A stretch of 64,000 nucleotides of DNA from JBCBDX01 sp039822005 (GTDB taxonomy: Bacteria; Pseudomonadota; Alphaproteobacteria; Rhizobiales; Rhizobiaceae), in the NCBI GenBank assembly GCA_039822005.1, contig JBCBMZ010000008.1:76570-140569 (forward strand). The letters run 5' to 3'. Each line of letters begins with the position of its first letter. Position 1 is the first letter of the stretch. The translations under genes and the position numbers were made by a program. Below are positions 1 to 9,251 of the stretch, piece by piece. A model generated the notes under the pieces. It was given only the letters and a program-made list of their open reading frames with translations, was not told where the DNA came from and ran no database searches.

Positions 1-858
1 CACTGTCACCGGCGTACCGTCACCGGTGCCGGCTGGCACTTTGAAATCGCCAAGCGGGGTCTTCGCAAAGCCGGCACGCGCAATGGCCGCAATAGTATTC
101 AACTCAGCAAAGAAACCGGCGGTAAACAAATCCACCGGATCGTTATAGAGCGCTTCTGCGGTATCAAATTGGACGATCTTGCCGTCACGCAACAGTGCGA
201 TGCGATCTCCCATGCGCATCGCCTCCTCGGCGTCATGCGTCACCACGATCGTGGTTGCCCTTGTTTCACGCAGAACGGCAAGCGTTTGGGCACGTATTTC
301 GTCCTTCAACCGCGTATCAAGGCCCGAAAACGGCTCGTCCATCAACATCACCGACGGGCGCGGTGCCAGCGCACGCGCCAGCGCCACGCGCTGCTGTTCG
401 CCACCGGAAAGGACATTGGGATAGTCTTTCATATGATGCGCCAAACCGACGCGCTCAATCGCGCGCTTGGCTTCACTCTTTGAATGTGCCTGACCCAAAC
501 CACGCAAGCCATAACGGACATTGTCCAGAACAGTCATGTGCGGAAAGAGAGCAAAATCCTGAAACATCAGGCCCACCGATCGTTTTTCCGGTGCTACAAA
601 GACACCGTCCCCGGCAATCAACTTGCCGTTCATGGAGACGTTCCCTGCCGTTTGCGGCTCCAGACCCGCTGCAACGCGCAGCAGGCTGGTCTTGCCCGAA
701 CCTGAAGGCCCCAACAGGCACACGACCTCGCCTGGCTCCACCTGGAGCGATATTCCTTTCAGAATATCGAGGTTTCCGTAGCGCAGGTGAATATCTGTCA
801 ACTGCAGGTCGGCTGCAAACGCAACGCCGACGCTTTGTTTAAGTGAAGCAACAACCAT
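1..858 (-). CDS. ABC transporter ATP-binding protein, FbpC/AfuC-like (3' end cut by window edge)
   Basis: This is the ATPase of an importer; the closest-looking family is ferric iron or polyamine/spermidine type (CysA/FbpC/PotA superfamily). Translating the minus strand from an ATG at 858 gives 286 uninterrupted codons to the window edge. Walker A (GPSGSGKT) is near residue 50, the signature LSGGEQQR near 145, and Walker B (VMLMDEP) near 165, followed by the switch His in VVTHD. About 50 residues follow the nucleotide-binding domain, the start of the usual C-terminal regulatory (TOBE-like) extension. The permease and binding protein would lie beyond the left edge. It follows scpB with a 55-bp gap. 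The substrate cannot be read from this part alone. Confidence 0.85.
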   Translation of the reverse strand, partial: MVVASLKQSVGVAFAADLQLTDIHLRYGNLDILKGISLQVEPGEVVCLLGPSGSGKTSLLRVAAGLEPQTAGNVSMNGKLIAGDGVFVAPEKRSVGLMFQDFALFPHMTVLDNVRYGLRGLGQAHSKSEAKRAIERVGLAHHMKDYPNVLSGGEQQRVALARALAPRPSVMLMDEPFSGLDTRLKDEIRAQTLAVLRETRATTIVVTHDAEEAMRMGDRIALLRDGKIVQFDTAEALYNDPVDLFTAGFFAELNTIAAIARAGFAKTPLGDFKVPAGTGDGTPVTV

Positions 859-913
859 TTAATGCGAAATCCGCTTTGCGTATCAGCCCTTTAGGGCGTT
901 GATAGCTGCGGCG

Positions 914-1687
914 TCAATCATCGCCGCCTTTTGGAGACAAAAGGCCCAGTTCTTCCAAATCAATATCGTCCAGCGGATCTTCATCGTCCGTCAGTTCATC
1001 GGGGTCGATGTTCGGTGCCGTGGCGATAAAGTCCTTCGGTAGCCGTGAAGACAGCAAGCCGGCAGCTTTCAACTCATCCATACCCGGCAGATCGCGCACT
1101 TCGCTTAATCCGAAATGGTCAAGGAACGACAGTGTCGTGCCGTAGGTGACCGGACGACCGGGGGTCTTGCGGCGGCCCCGCATTTTGATCCATCCACTTT
1201 CCAACAGCACATCGAGTGTGCCTTTGGACGTTTCCACGCCGCGCACTTCTTCCATCTCAGCCCGTGTCACAGGCTGGTGGTAGGCGATGATGGCCAATAC
1301 TTCCAACGCAGCGCGCGACAGCTTTCGCACATTGACTTGCTCCCGGCTCATCAGGAACGACAGGTCTGAGGCGGTGCGAAACGCCCAGCTCTTTTCAACC
1401 TGAACCAGATTCACGCCGCGTTTGGAGTAAAAAAACGATAGCTCTGCAAGCACTTGCGAGACGTCAATCCCTTCGGGCAGGCGCTCAGTCAGCGCTTTTT
1501 CCGAAACCGGCTCGGCAGAGGCAAACAGGATCGCTTCAGCCATACGCGCCGCCTCATGCAGCGCCATGCGTCTGGCAGGGTTCTGGTCCGTACGCGCCGT
1601 CTCAATGGAAGACACGACACCGCTCTCCACCGTATCAACGGCGTCAAAAGACAACGCGCTTTCTTCTGGACCTTGTTCATCGATCAT
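914..1687 (-). CDS. scpB: Segregation and condensation protein B
   Basis: ScpB is the winged-helix kleisin-associated subunit that joins ScpA and Smc in the bacterial condensin needed for chromosome segregation. The 257-aa product has a poorly conserved N-terminal 45 residues, then the ScpB core with AEAILFASAEPVSE at about 50 and two winged-helix modules including LEVLAIIAYHQPVTRAEME near 130 and GRRKTPGRPVTYGTT near 175. The tail is acidic (many D/E in the last 30 residues), as is common in alphaproteobacterial ScpB. An AAGGGG ribosome site precedes the ATG. It lies 11 bp after scpA and is surely co-transcribed with it. Confidence 0.95.
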   Translation of the reverse strand: MIDEQGPEESALSFDAVDTVESGVVSSIETARTDQNPARRMALHEAARMAEAILFASAEPVSEKALTERLPEGIDVSQVLAELSFFYSKRGVNLVQVEKSWAFRTASDLSFLMSREQVNVRKLSRAALEVLAIIAYHQPVTRAEMEEVRGVETSKGTLDVLLESGWIKMRGRRKTPGRPVTYGTTLSFLDHFGLSEVRDLPGMDELKAAGLLSSRLPKDFIATAPNIDPDELTDDEDPLDDIDLEELGLLSPKGGDD

Positions 1688-1698
1688 TTCAAAACCCC

Positions 1699-2550
1699 TT
1701 ATTTGACGGCGTCAGCCAATGGCCGCCTGCGTAGCATAAGCGCCGAAAACGGCTTGTCTTGGCGAATGTCAATCTCGCCTTCCCGGACCATTTCCAGACT
1801 GACAGCAAAGGCGCTGGCCAGCGCTGACGTGCGTTCCCGCGGATCGCTCACGGCGTCAATTAAAAACATGTCGAGCGCCGCCCAATCACCGATATCCCCA
1901 ACCAGCTTACGCAAAATTGTGCGCGCATCTTTCAAAGACCAGACCTTTCGTCGCTCAATCACGACTTCATCGCTCACATCGCGCTGCCGGGCATCGGCAT
2001 AGGCACCCAAGAGTCCAAAAAGGCTCGCCTCAAAAAGGCTTCGTTTTTCAACGATCACGGTTTCTGGCGCGCCGCGCGCAAAAACATCGCGCCCGAGACG
2101 GTGCCGGTTGACCAGCTTGGCAGCCGCATCACGCATGGCTTCCAAACGGCGCAAACGAAACTGCAAGATGGCCGCCATCTCCTCACCAGACGGCCCGTCC
2201 TCGTCTTTGACCTGAGGGATAAGCAATTTTGATTTCAGATAGGCGAGCCAAGCCGCCATAACCAGATAGTCTGCGGCCAGTTCCATTCGCACCACTTTGG
2301 CCTCTTCCACAAAGGTCAGATACTGGCGCGCCAGTTCCAGAACCGATATCTGCTTCAGATCGACTTTCTGGTTGCGGGCCAGGTGCAAGAGAAGATCCAG
2401 CGGACCCTCAAAACCCTCCAGATCAACCAGGAAAGCGGGATCGCCGGTGCGCCGCTCGGGCCCATTGTCCTGCCAAACAGGGTCCATGGGAACCGCAGGG
2501 CTCGATTGTCCCGTGTCGCCTTGATTTAGTTTGCCCACAGCCTGCGCCAT
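1699..2550 (-). CDS. scpA: Segregation and condensation protein A (kleisin)
   Basis: ScpA is the kleisin that bridges the Smc heads in condensin. The 283-aa protein has the family hallmark near the N-terminus, FEGPLDLLLHLARNQKVDL at about residue 48, and the central LAADYLVMAAWLAYLKSKLLIP helix (residues 90-112). Its C-terminal winged-helix part ends in MLRRRPLADAVK. Roughly 38 extra residues precede the family core. It sits between nagZ (33-bp gap) and scpB (11 bp), the usual order in Rhizobiales. A perfect 8-bp inverted repeat lies directly upstream of its start codon and may affect translation. Confidence 0.95.
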   Translation of the reverse strand: MAQAVGKLNQGDTGQSSPAVPMDPVWQDNGPERRTGDPAFLVDLEGFEGPLDLLLHLARNQKVDLKQISVLELARQYLTFVEEAKVVRMELAADYLVMAAWLAYLKSKLLIPQVKDEDGPSGEEMAAILQFRLRRLEAMRDAAAKLVNRHRLGRDVFARGAPETVIVEKRSLFEASLFGLLGAYADARQRDVSDEVVIERRKVWSLKDARTILRKLVGDIGDWAALDMFLIDAVSDPRERTSALASAFAVSLEMVREGEIDIRQDKPFSALMLRRRPLADAVK

Positions 2551-2552
2551 AT

Positions 2553-2574
2553 TTTCAGCCTTGTCCGGCTGAAA
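2553..2574 (-). promoter_or_regulatory. Hairpin overlapping the scpA translation start region
   Basis: TTTCAGCC and GGCTGAAA (in mRNA sense) form an 8-bp stem with a 6-nt loop, ending 2 nt before the scpA ATG. The only purine-rich ribosome-site candidate (AAGG) lies at the loop/3'-arm border, so folding would hide it. There is no U-tract after the hairpin, so it is not a typical terminator. The structure is seen; the role is inferred. Confidence 0.4.
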
Positions 2575-2583
2575 GTCGCACGG

Positions 2584-3606
2584 TCAGGCGTGGACGGAAA
2601 TCAACCGATTAAATTCTTCGCGCAACCGAAACATGTCATGATCCGCTTGCGAATGCGACAACAAGCTGGTTGCTCGTTCTGCCCGATCCAGCGCTTTGCC
2701 ATCCAACCATGGCGAAGCTGCGGCGACCGGTGCCATCTCGTCCATCACACCATTACAGTGTAAAACGATATCGCAGCCCGCAGCAAAGGATGCGGTGGTT
2801 CTATCCGCAAAATCCCCAGAAAGTGCACGCATTGATAGATCGTCGGTCATCAAGAGGCCGTCAAACCCAATAAATCCGCGCACGACCGAATCAATTACCT
2901 CTTTTGAGGTGGTTGCGGGATTTGCAGCGTCGATGTCCGCGTAGACCACATGCGCACTCATGGCCATGGGCAGATCGGCATGTTGACGAAAAGGGGCAAA
3001 ATCGATGTCTTCCAGCGTTTTACGATCAGCCTCAACAACCGGGAGTGCTTTGTGGCTATCCACCGCCGCGCGCCCGTGGCCGGGGATGTGCTTCATGACC
3101 GGCAGAACACCGGCGGCCAGCAAGCCATTGGCAGCGGCGCGCCCAATGTCAGCCACCATCGCAGGTTCATGGCCATAGGCGCGATCGCCGATCACATCGT
3201 GGGCGCCCGGCACCGGCACATCCAGAACCGGCAGGCAATCTGCGTTGATACCCAATGGTAGCAGGTCTTCAGCGTGCAAAAGGCTCATTTCATAAGCCGC
3301 CCGACGTCCTGCCTGTTGATCACGCTTATAGATCTCACCCAAAACGGCCCCAGCCGGATAGCGCTGCGCGATCGGTTCTCTCACGCGTTGAACCCGACCG
3401 CCTTCCTGATCAATAAATACCGGCGCATTTTCCCGCTCGACAACGGCACGGAACTGATCGGTCAGCGCTTTTATTTCGGTAGCTTCACCAATGTTCCGGG
3501 CAAAAAGGATGAGGCCCCACGGCTTGTGTTCAGCAAAAAACGCGATCTCCTGGGGGGTCAAGACGGTTCCTGCACACCCAAGGATCATGGCTTTGGCCGT
3601 GGTCAT
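2584..3606 (-). CDS. nagZ: Beta-N-acetylhexosaminidase
   Basis: NagZ is a cytoplasmic glycoside hydrolase family 3 enzyme that removes N-acetylglucosamine from anhydromuropeptides during cell-wall recycling. The 340-aa protein has the family signature KHIPGHGRAAVDSHKALP near residue 175, including the flexible-loop His and Asp (GH..VDSH) used in catalysis, plus FIDQEGGRVQR near residue 65 and the nucleophile region LLMTDDLSMRAL near 255. Length matches NagZ. A GGGAGAG ribosome site precedes the ATG. It sits between the SPOR-domain gene and scpA, the usual rhizobial order, which links cell-wall turnover to the division/segregation genes. Confidence 0.93.
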   Translation of the reverse strand: MTTAKAMILGCAGTVLTPQEIAFFAEHKPWGLILFARNIGEATEIKALTDQFRAVVERENAPVFIDQEGGRVQRVREPIAQRYPAGAVLGEIYKRDQQAGRRAAYEMSLLHAEDLLPLGINADCLPVLDVPVPGAHDVIGDRAYGHEPAMVADIGRAAANGLLAAGVLPVMKHIPGHGRAAVDSHKALPVVEADRKTLEDIDFAPFRQHADLPMAMSAHVVYADIDAANPATTSKEVIDSVVRGFIGFDGLLMTDDLSMRALSGDFADRTTASFAAGCDIVLHCNGVMDEMAPVAAASPWLDGKALDRAERATSLLSHSQADHDMFRLREEFNRLISVHA

Positions 3607-3650
3607 TGAAACTCTCCCGTGTTCAGCGGTTTGTCACGCGTGCAGCCAGC

Positions 3651-6077
3651 TTAGCGCGTGACAATACAATCGCCACCGGCTGCCTTGTAGCGAGAACACA
3701 AGCTGTTGGCATCTTCAAGCGACGAAGCATCCACCTGCACACGGTAGAACGTGCCGCGATCGGGAATTTGAGCCGCGCGAATGGACACACCGCGTCCGCC
3801 CAGAACGCTTCTGAACTGGGAAAGCAGGTTGGCCGATGTTTGCTGTGCGGCAACTTGGGTGGGCAATGACGCGATTTGAACCTTGAAATCACCGCCGGAG
3901 AGCGCGGCGGTTTCAGTCGCCACGGACGTCTCGGCGGGCGTTGGCACCGCGGCCGGCGCAGCCGCAACCTGTTGGGGCGCGGGTTCATCATTGACGACAT
4001 TAACGGGTTGATCGACGGGGCGGCTTGGAATGCCGTTCGGTGAAAACACCTGTGTCTGCACGCGGCGTACCGGAACCTCGCCTTCTTGCGCACTCGCATC
4101 CGGCGCCGGTGGTTGGAAAACCACGCCGGTTTCGGTCGACGCAGGCGGTTCTACCGCGGGCGGTGCCACTACCTGTGGCGCACTATTATCCACCGGCTCT
4201 GTGGCAGGCGGTTCGGTCGCGGCAACCTCAACGGGTGGTTCTTCAATTGGACGTTCTTCCAGCGTACCATCGGGACGGACAACAAGCGTGCGTACACGGC
4301 GTGGCGTAATCGAACCATCTTCGGTCTCGACAGTCGTCCCGACATCAGTCGGGATGTCCGGCAAAAGCCGCTCTTCAGATTTCGGCTGCTCGGTTGTCGG
4401 CAAACCTGCCAGGTCAACCGGCTCCTGCGATGTGGCAACCAACGAAGGTTGCGATGGCGCTTGCGCCCCGTCATTGCCCGCAAAAACCGCGCTATCTTGA
4501 TTGGGAACTTCAGTCCCGCCGGGGTTTTCAGGACGCACTTTGATCGGCTCAGGATCAGCTTCAACGATCACCGGGCCTGCGCTATCGTCACCGGTACCGC
4601 CAGCGAATAGGAACAAACCAAGCGCACCGGCAACCGCGATCGAACCAACAATGGCCGCTATTTTCAATCCGCGCTGGTTTTTTTCTTCCGGCACCGCTTC
4701 CAGCTCTGGCATCTCCAGATCAGCTTCCATCTCGTGGGCCAGATCATCAAAATCGGTATTTGTACGGGCCTGCGCGTCATGGGCGACAAATTCCATGTCC
4801 CGCGCCAACTCCGCCTCGAAACGCACCTCATCAAAGGCGTCGTCCAGTGTAAGGTCCAAGCCTTGGTCCGCGTTGGCATGAACAGAACCGGCTTGGGCAG
4901 CCGCTAACGCCCCAACGACAACACTGCCATCGCCCCCTTCTTCATAACCACGGCCGACATCCACCTTGTCGAAATCGCCCTCGATAGGAAGATCAAAATC
5001 GGATAGATCGAGATCTTCTTCCAAGTTGATTTCCTGCGTCTGCAATGTCGGTGCCATCGCCAGAGCTTCCGGCGCACCTGAAAACTCTTGTTCAAACGGT
5101 TGTTCGACTGGTGCTTCAAGGGGCTCATCGCCCATGATTCCGAGCAACTCATCCAACGGATCGGTTTCCAACTCGTCGTCTGCCTGCATTTCTGACGCAT
5201 CATTTGCGGTCTGTTGCGTCTCATCAGGCACATCATCAAAGATGTTTTCACCGGCAAGCGCATTTTCAAAAAGCGCGTCAATGTCCAAATCATCGACCTC
5301 AGACGTGACCAGACTTTCTTGTGGCGCCGCTTCCGTTAACGGCTTCTCATCGGCAGAAGAAATTTGCTCGATCTCAGCGGCAATGGCCTCTTCAAGATCA
5401 ATTTGGTCGTCATCCGGCAAATCCAATTGCGGCTCAGTGTAGATCGAGCCGCCGGGATCAAGCAAGCTTTGGTCAGTGTTGAAATTTTGGGCCAGCCCTT
5501 CATCGGCCAATGCCGTTTCCATCAACACCCGCGCTTCCTGTTCGGAAAGCGGCACTTCTTCAATGACTGGTGCCTGATCGTCGATTTGCGCAGCGGTAGG
5601 CGCCTGATCGGTATTGACGCCTTGCTGGTTGCCTAACAATGCCTCAAGCTCATCTTCAAGACTTGGCGTTGCCGGGTCCTCAAAGGTCTGTTCGGGTAAA
5701 GCCTCATTGAAGGCTTCAGCCAGTGTCAAATCCGGCGCTTGCGCCGTGACGTCGCCCATATCCGGCTCTGGTAAGACGAGATCGGCTTCATCGGAAACGG
5801 GCGAATCAGGCTCAGTCGCAGCGGCTGGGTCAACACCGAGCTCGGCCAGCAACGCCTGCTCAAGATCAGCCGGCATCTCGACCGCAACGGCCGCGGACGC
5901 TTCCTCAACAAGGGGCATCACAAAAGATTGCACCTCAACCTGCTGATTTTCAGCGTAAAAACCTGTGTCGGAGGTATCTTCTACTTCAGACGTCGCCTCT
6001 TCGGTCAGGCGCAAAAGTTCCGCAAACGGATCGTCCTGCGCAACTGAATCATGTTTAATCTCACCGGAATCGCTCAT
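3651..6077 (-). CDS. Large acidic membrane protein with C-terminal SPOR domain
   Basis: The protein is predicted to be a single-pass inner membrane protein that reaches peptidoglycan through a SPOR domain, a fold known to bind glycan strands stripped of stem peptides at division sites. Of 808 aa, about 465 N-terminal residues are very rich in D, E, Q, A and L and presumably cytoplasmic and disordered. A transmembrane helix follows (about 468-490, KIAAIVGSIAVAGALGLFLF), then a Pro/Glu/Val-rich periplasmic linker, and finally the SPOR domain (about 728-808, starting FKVQIASLPTQ and ending in GGDCIVTR). Position between argS and nagZ is conserved in Rhizobiales. The size of the acidic cytoplasmic part is striking; its partner is unknown. 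Confidence 0.88.
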   Translation of the reverse strand: MSDSGEIKHDSVAQDDPFAELLRLTEEATSEVEDTSDTGFYAENQQVEVQSFVMPLVEEASAAVAVEMPADLEQALLAELGVDPAAATEPDSPVSDEADLVLPEPDMGDVTAQAPDLTLAEAFNEALPEQTFEDPATPSLEDELEALLGNQQGVNTDQAPTAAQIDDQAPVIEEVPLSEQEARVLMETALADEGLAQNFNTDQSLLDPGGSIYTEPQLDLPDDDQIDLEEAIAAEIEQISSADEKPLTEAAPQESLVTSEVDDLDIDALFENALAGENIFDDVPDETQQTANDASEMQADDELETDPLDELLGIMGDEPLEAPVEQPFEQEFSGAPEALAMAPTLQTQEINLEEDLDLSDFDLPIEGDFDKVDVGRGYEEGGDGSVVVGALAAAQAGSVHANADQGLDLTLDDAFDEVRFEAELARDMEFVAHDAQARTNTDFDDLAHEMEADLEMPELEAVPEEKNQRGLKIAAIVGSIAVAGALGLFLFAGGTGDDSAGPVIVEADPEPIKVRPENPGGTEVPNQDSAVFAGNDGAQAPSQPSLVATSQEPVDLAGLPTTEQPKSEERLLPDIPTDVGTTVETEDGSITPRRVRTLVVRPDGTLEERPIEEPPVEVAATEPPATEPVDNSAPQVVAPPAVEPPASTETGVVFQPPAPDASAQEGEVPVRRVQTQVFSPNGIPSRPVDQPVNVVNDEPAPQQVAAAPAAVPTPAETSVATETAALSGGDFKVQIASLPTQVAAQQTSANLLSQFRSVLGGRGVSIRAAQIPDRGTFYRVQVDASSLEDANSLCSRYKAAGGDCIVTR

Positions 6078-6158
6078 CGCTCAACCCTTGTACACTTACC
6101 CAACGGCCCTCGCCGCATCACGCTATGCCAGCGCAATATGGGGAAATGGAGGCGAGTT

Positions 6159-7895
6159 TCAGCGCATTTCACGCGGAGCATCCACTCCCAAAATCGACAA
6201 ACCGGATGACAGGACATTCAACACACCCTGCACCAGCGCGAGCCTGGCACCCGTCAATTTTGGGTTGTTAACCTTAACAAACCGTAAGGCCTCCTCGCCA
6301 GCTCCCCTGTTCCAGTGACTATGGAACGCGCTGGCAAGGTCGTAAAGGTAAAACGCGATCCTATGCGGCTCATGTGATTGGGCAGCAGCCTCAACCAATC
6401 GGGGATACTCCGTGAGCTTGCGAACGAGCGCCAGTTCCCCCTCGTCGGTCAACAAAGTCACATCGCCCTGCTCGGGCGGATTTCCGGCAAACTGCTCGCT
6501 TGCTTGCCTGAAAACCGAATGACACCGCGCATTGGCATACTGGACATAGAAAACCGGGTTGTCTTTGGACTGCTCTGTGACTTTGTCGAAATCGAAATCG
6601 AGCGGCTCTGAGTTCTTGCGATAAAGCATCATGAAACGCACCGCGTCGCGCCCCACTTCATCAACCACTTCACGAAGGGTAATAAAATTACCCGAGCGTT
6701 TCGACATTTTGTACTGTTCGCCATTCTTGAACAGCTTCACCAACTGACAGAGCAGGATATTCATTCGTATGCTGTCACCGGCCACCGCCTTCGCCAGCGC
6801 TTCCATGCGTTTTACATATCCACCATGGTCAGCACCCAAAACGAAGATCGTCTCGTCGAAGCCCCGCTCGTACTTGTCATAAAAATAGGCAACATCTGCT
6901 GCGAAATAGGTGAACGTCCCGTCGGACTTGATGAGCGGTCGGTCTTGATCATCGCCCACATTCGTGGACTTAAACAGCGTTTGCTCGCGGTCTTCCCACT
7001 CATCATCGACCTGCCCCTTGGGGGGTGGCAATGTTCCCTTGTAGACGTGCCCCTTCATCACAAGTTCGTTGATGGCTGTACGGATGCGCGACCCGTTGCC
7101 CTCATGTAGCGTGCGTTCAGAAAAGAATACATCATGATGAACGTTCAACGCCGCAAGATCACCGCGGATCATGTCCATCATCGCGTCAATGACGCGCGGT
7201 TTCACAAGGGCGAGCGCTTCGTGTTCCGCCATGTTCTTCAGTTGAGGCCCGAATTCGTCCGCCAATGCTTGCCCAACCGGCACAAGATATTCACCGGGAT
7301 AAAGGCCTTCGGGTATCGCGCCAATATCTTCGCCAAGTGCCTGACGGTATCGCAAGACGGCAGAACGAGCCAGCACCGCGATCTGTGATCCCGCATCATT
7401 AGTGTAATATTCTTTGGTGACGTCATGGCCGGCAAATCCCAGCAGATTGGCCAACACGTCACCGACGACGGCCCCCCGGCAATGGCCCACATGCATGGGA
7501 CCTGTTGGGTTGGCAGAAACATATTCAACGTTGATCTTCAGCCCGTCTTCCAGTGTTCGCGCGCCATAGCGCGCGCCGAGCCGGTTGATCGTCACCAATT
7601 GCGCGTGCCAAAAGCTGTTCGCCAAGCGCAAATTGATAAAGCCGGGCCCGGCGACATCAGCCTGCTGAACATCAGGATCAGCTTTCAGTATCTCGACCAG
7701 TCGCTCCGCCAATTCGCGCGGCTTCACGCCCGCGGCCTTGGACAAGACCATCGCGGCATTTGTCGCCAAGTCGCCATGGGCCGGATCGCGCGGCGGTTCG
7801 ACATTGATGCGATCAAGCGGCGAGGCCGCACAATCAAGATCAAGATCGTCAACAGCGGCGGCAATGCGCGCGCGGAAAGTGGTGAAGACATTCAT
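6159..7895 (-). CDS. argS: Arginyl-tRNA synthetase
   Basis: ArgRS charges tRNA-Arg and is a class I synthetase. The 578-aa protein has the N-terminal additional domain, the HIGH-type motif in NPTGPMHVGHCRG (near residue 130), and the KMSK-type loop in YKMSKRSGNFITL (near 395), with a C-terminal anticodon-binding domain ending DAPREMR. Length is as expected for the alphaproteobacterial enzyme. It lies between dgt (45 bp upstream) and the SPOR gene, all on the minus strand, so probably part of one transcript. Confidence 0.97.
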   Translation of the reverse strand: MNVFTTFRARIAAAVDDLDLDCAASPLDRINVEPPRDPAHGDLATNAAMVLSKAAGVKPRELAERLVEILKADPDVQQADVAGPGFINLRLANSFWHAQLVTINRLGARYGARTLEDGLKINVEYVSANPTGPMHVGHCRGAVVGDVLANLLGFAGHDVTKEYYTNDAGSQIAVLARSAVLRYRQALGEDIGAIPEGLYPGEYLVPVGQALADEFGPQLKNMAEHEALALVKPRVIDAMMDMIRGDLAALNVHHDVFFSERTLHEGNGSRIRTAINELVMKGHVYKGTLPPPKGQVDDEWEDREQTLFKSTNVGDDQDRPLIKSDGTFTYFAADVAYFYDKYERGFDETIFVLGADHGGYVKRMEALAKAVAGDSIRMNILLCQLVKLFKNGEQYKMSKRSGNFITLREVVDEVGRDAVRFMMLYRKNSEPLDFDFDKVTEQSKDNPVFYVQYANARCHSVFRQASEQFAGNPPEQGDVTLLTDEGELALVRKLTEYPRLVEAAAQSHEPHRIAFYLYDLASAFHSHWNRGAGEEALRFVKVNNPKLTGARLALVQGVLNVLSSGLSILGVDAPREMR

Positions 7896-7940
7896 GGATT
7901 AAGTCACCCGTAATCGCGGGAGGTTGGTTCGCGAGGGTGG

Positions 7941-9161
7941 CTATCCCAAATCCGGCGTGTGGTCAAACAATCGACGGTGCTCCTTCAGCGCGAAACTATC
8001 CGTCATGCCAGCCAGATAATCGGCGACCAAACGGGCACGCTCCGGTTCTTCCAACCGGTCAACCTGAGTAGCCCAAGCGACGCTCATGTCTTTGGGGCGC
8101 GCGATGAAATAAGAGAACAGATCCTGGACGACCGCCTCTGCGCGCTTGCGTAACTCCAAGACGCTTTCGTGGCGATAAAGATTAGAAAAAAGGAATGATT
8201 TCAATGACTTTTCCTGACTTGCCATCATCGGAGAAAACGCCACGAGAGTACGCCCCGCTGCGTGCACGTCATCTACTGAGTATGGCTCAACTTCATTGAG
8301 ACTGCTCAAGGTCGATGCGATCACATCTTCGACCATTCGGGTCATGACACGCCGCGTCATTTCATGAACCCGCCTTTCATTATCAAGGCCCGGATAGAGA
8401 TCATCGACCTCTTGCAAGGCGGCGCCGGCCATCGGCACATCCTTCATCATATCGAGCGTCAGGAGGCCCGAACGCACGCCGTCATCCAAATCATGCGTGT
8501 TGTAGGCAATATCGTCGGCAATCGCAGCAACCTGCGCTTCAAGGCTAGCATGGCGATCCAGTTCAAGATCATGCAGCGCATTATATTTGAGAATTGATAC
8601 CGGAACCGGTTCTTTTGCGTTGCCACCGCCGGATGTTGGGGAGATAAGCGGACCATTGTGCTTGATCAGCCCTTCAAGCGTTTCCCAAGTTAAATTTAGT
8701 CCGTCAAACTCCGCATACCGCCTCTCCAGCCGGGTTACGATCCGGAGCGATTGGGCATTATGTTCAAACCCGCCATAGTCCGTCATCAGTTCATCGAGAA
8801 CATCCTCGCCAGTATGCCCAAAAGGGGTATGGCCGAAGTCGTGAACCAGTGCGACAGCCTCTGCCAAGTCATCATCCAACCGAAGTGCACGCGCCAATGA
8901 ACGCGCGATTTGGGCGACTTCAATGGTGTGCGTCAGGCGCGTGCGAAAGTGGTCCTGGTCGTGGGCGAAAAATACCTGTGTCTTGTGTTTGAGTCGCCGA
9001 AAAGCCGTTGAGTGAATAATCCGGTCACGATCCCTTTGAAATGGCGTACGCGTCGGGCTCTCCGCTTCTTCCAACAATCGTCCGCGCGATCGGGCCGGAA
9101 AAGATGCAAAAGGCGCCCTATCCTCTCCGCCAAAGCCTATATCGTTGAACTCTTCGCTCAT
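7941..9161 (-). CDS. dgt: Deoxyguanosinetriphosphate triphosphohydrolase-like protein (HD domain)
   Basis: This family cleaves dNTPs to deoxynucleoside and triphosphate and keeps dNTP pools in check. The HD metal site is visible: H in FRTRLTHTIEV, the HD pair in ALVHDFGHTPFGHTGEDVL, and a later Asp in ADDIAYNTHDLDDG. I chose the ATG at 9161 (406 aa, starting MSEEFNDIGFG) over an in-frame ATG at 9191 because an AGGTG ribosome site sits about 10 nt ahead of it and the family N-terminus fits. It heads the minus-strand cluster and diverges from the Fe-S carrier gene at 9252. Confidence 0.92.
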   Translation of the reverse strand: MSEEFNDIGFGGEDRAPFASFPARSRGRLLEEAESPTRTPFQRDRDRIIHSTAFRRLKHKTQVFFAHDQDHFRTRLTHTIEVAQIARSLARALRLDDDLAEAVALVHDFGHTPFGHTGEDVLDELMTDYGGFEHNAQSLRIVTRLERRYAEFDGLNLTWETLEGLIKHNGPLISPTSGGGNAKEPVPVSILKYNALHDLELDRHASLEAQVAAIADDIAYNTHDLDDGVRSGLLTLDMMKDVPMAGAALQEVDDLYPGLDNERRVHEMTRRVMTRMVEDVIASTLSSLNEVEPYSVDDVHAAGRTLVAFSPMMASQEKSLKSFLFSNLYRHESVLELRKRAEAVVQDLFSYFIARPKDMSVAWATQVDRLEEPERARLVADYLAGMTDSFALKEHRRLFDHTPDLG

Positions 9162-9251
9162 ATCTTTTTCACCTGTCCCCGCAGTGCGCATCTATTGACC
9201 CGGAGGGCACGCGTCCATACTTTGCAAGAGAAGAATTGGAACGATTGCACC

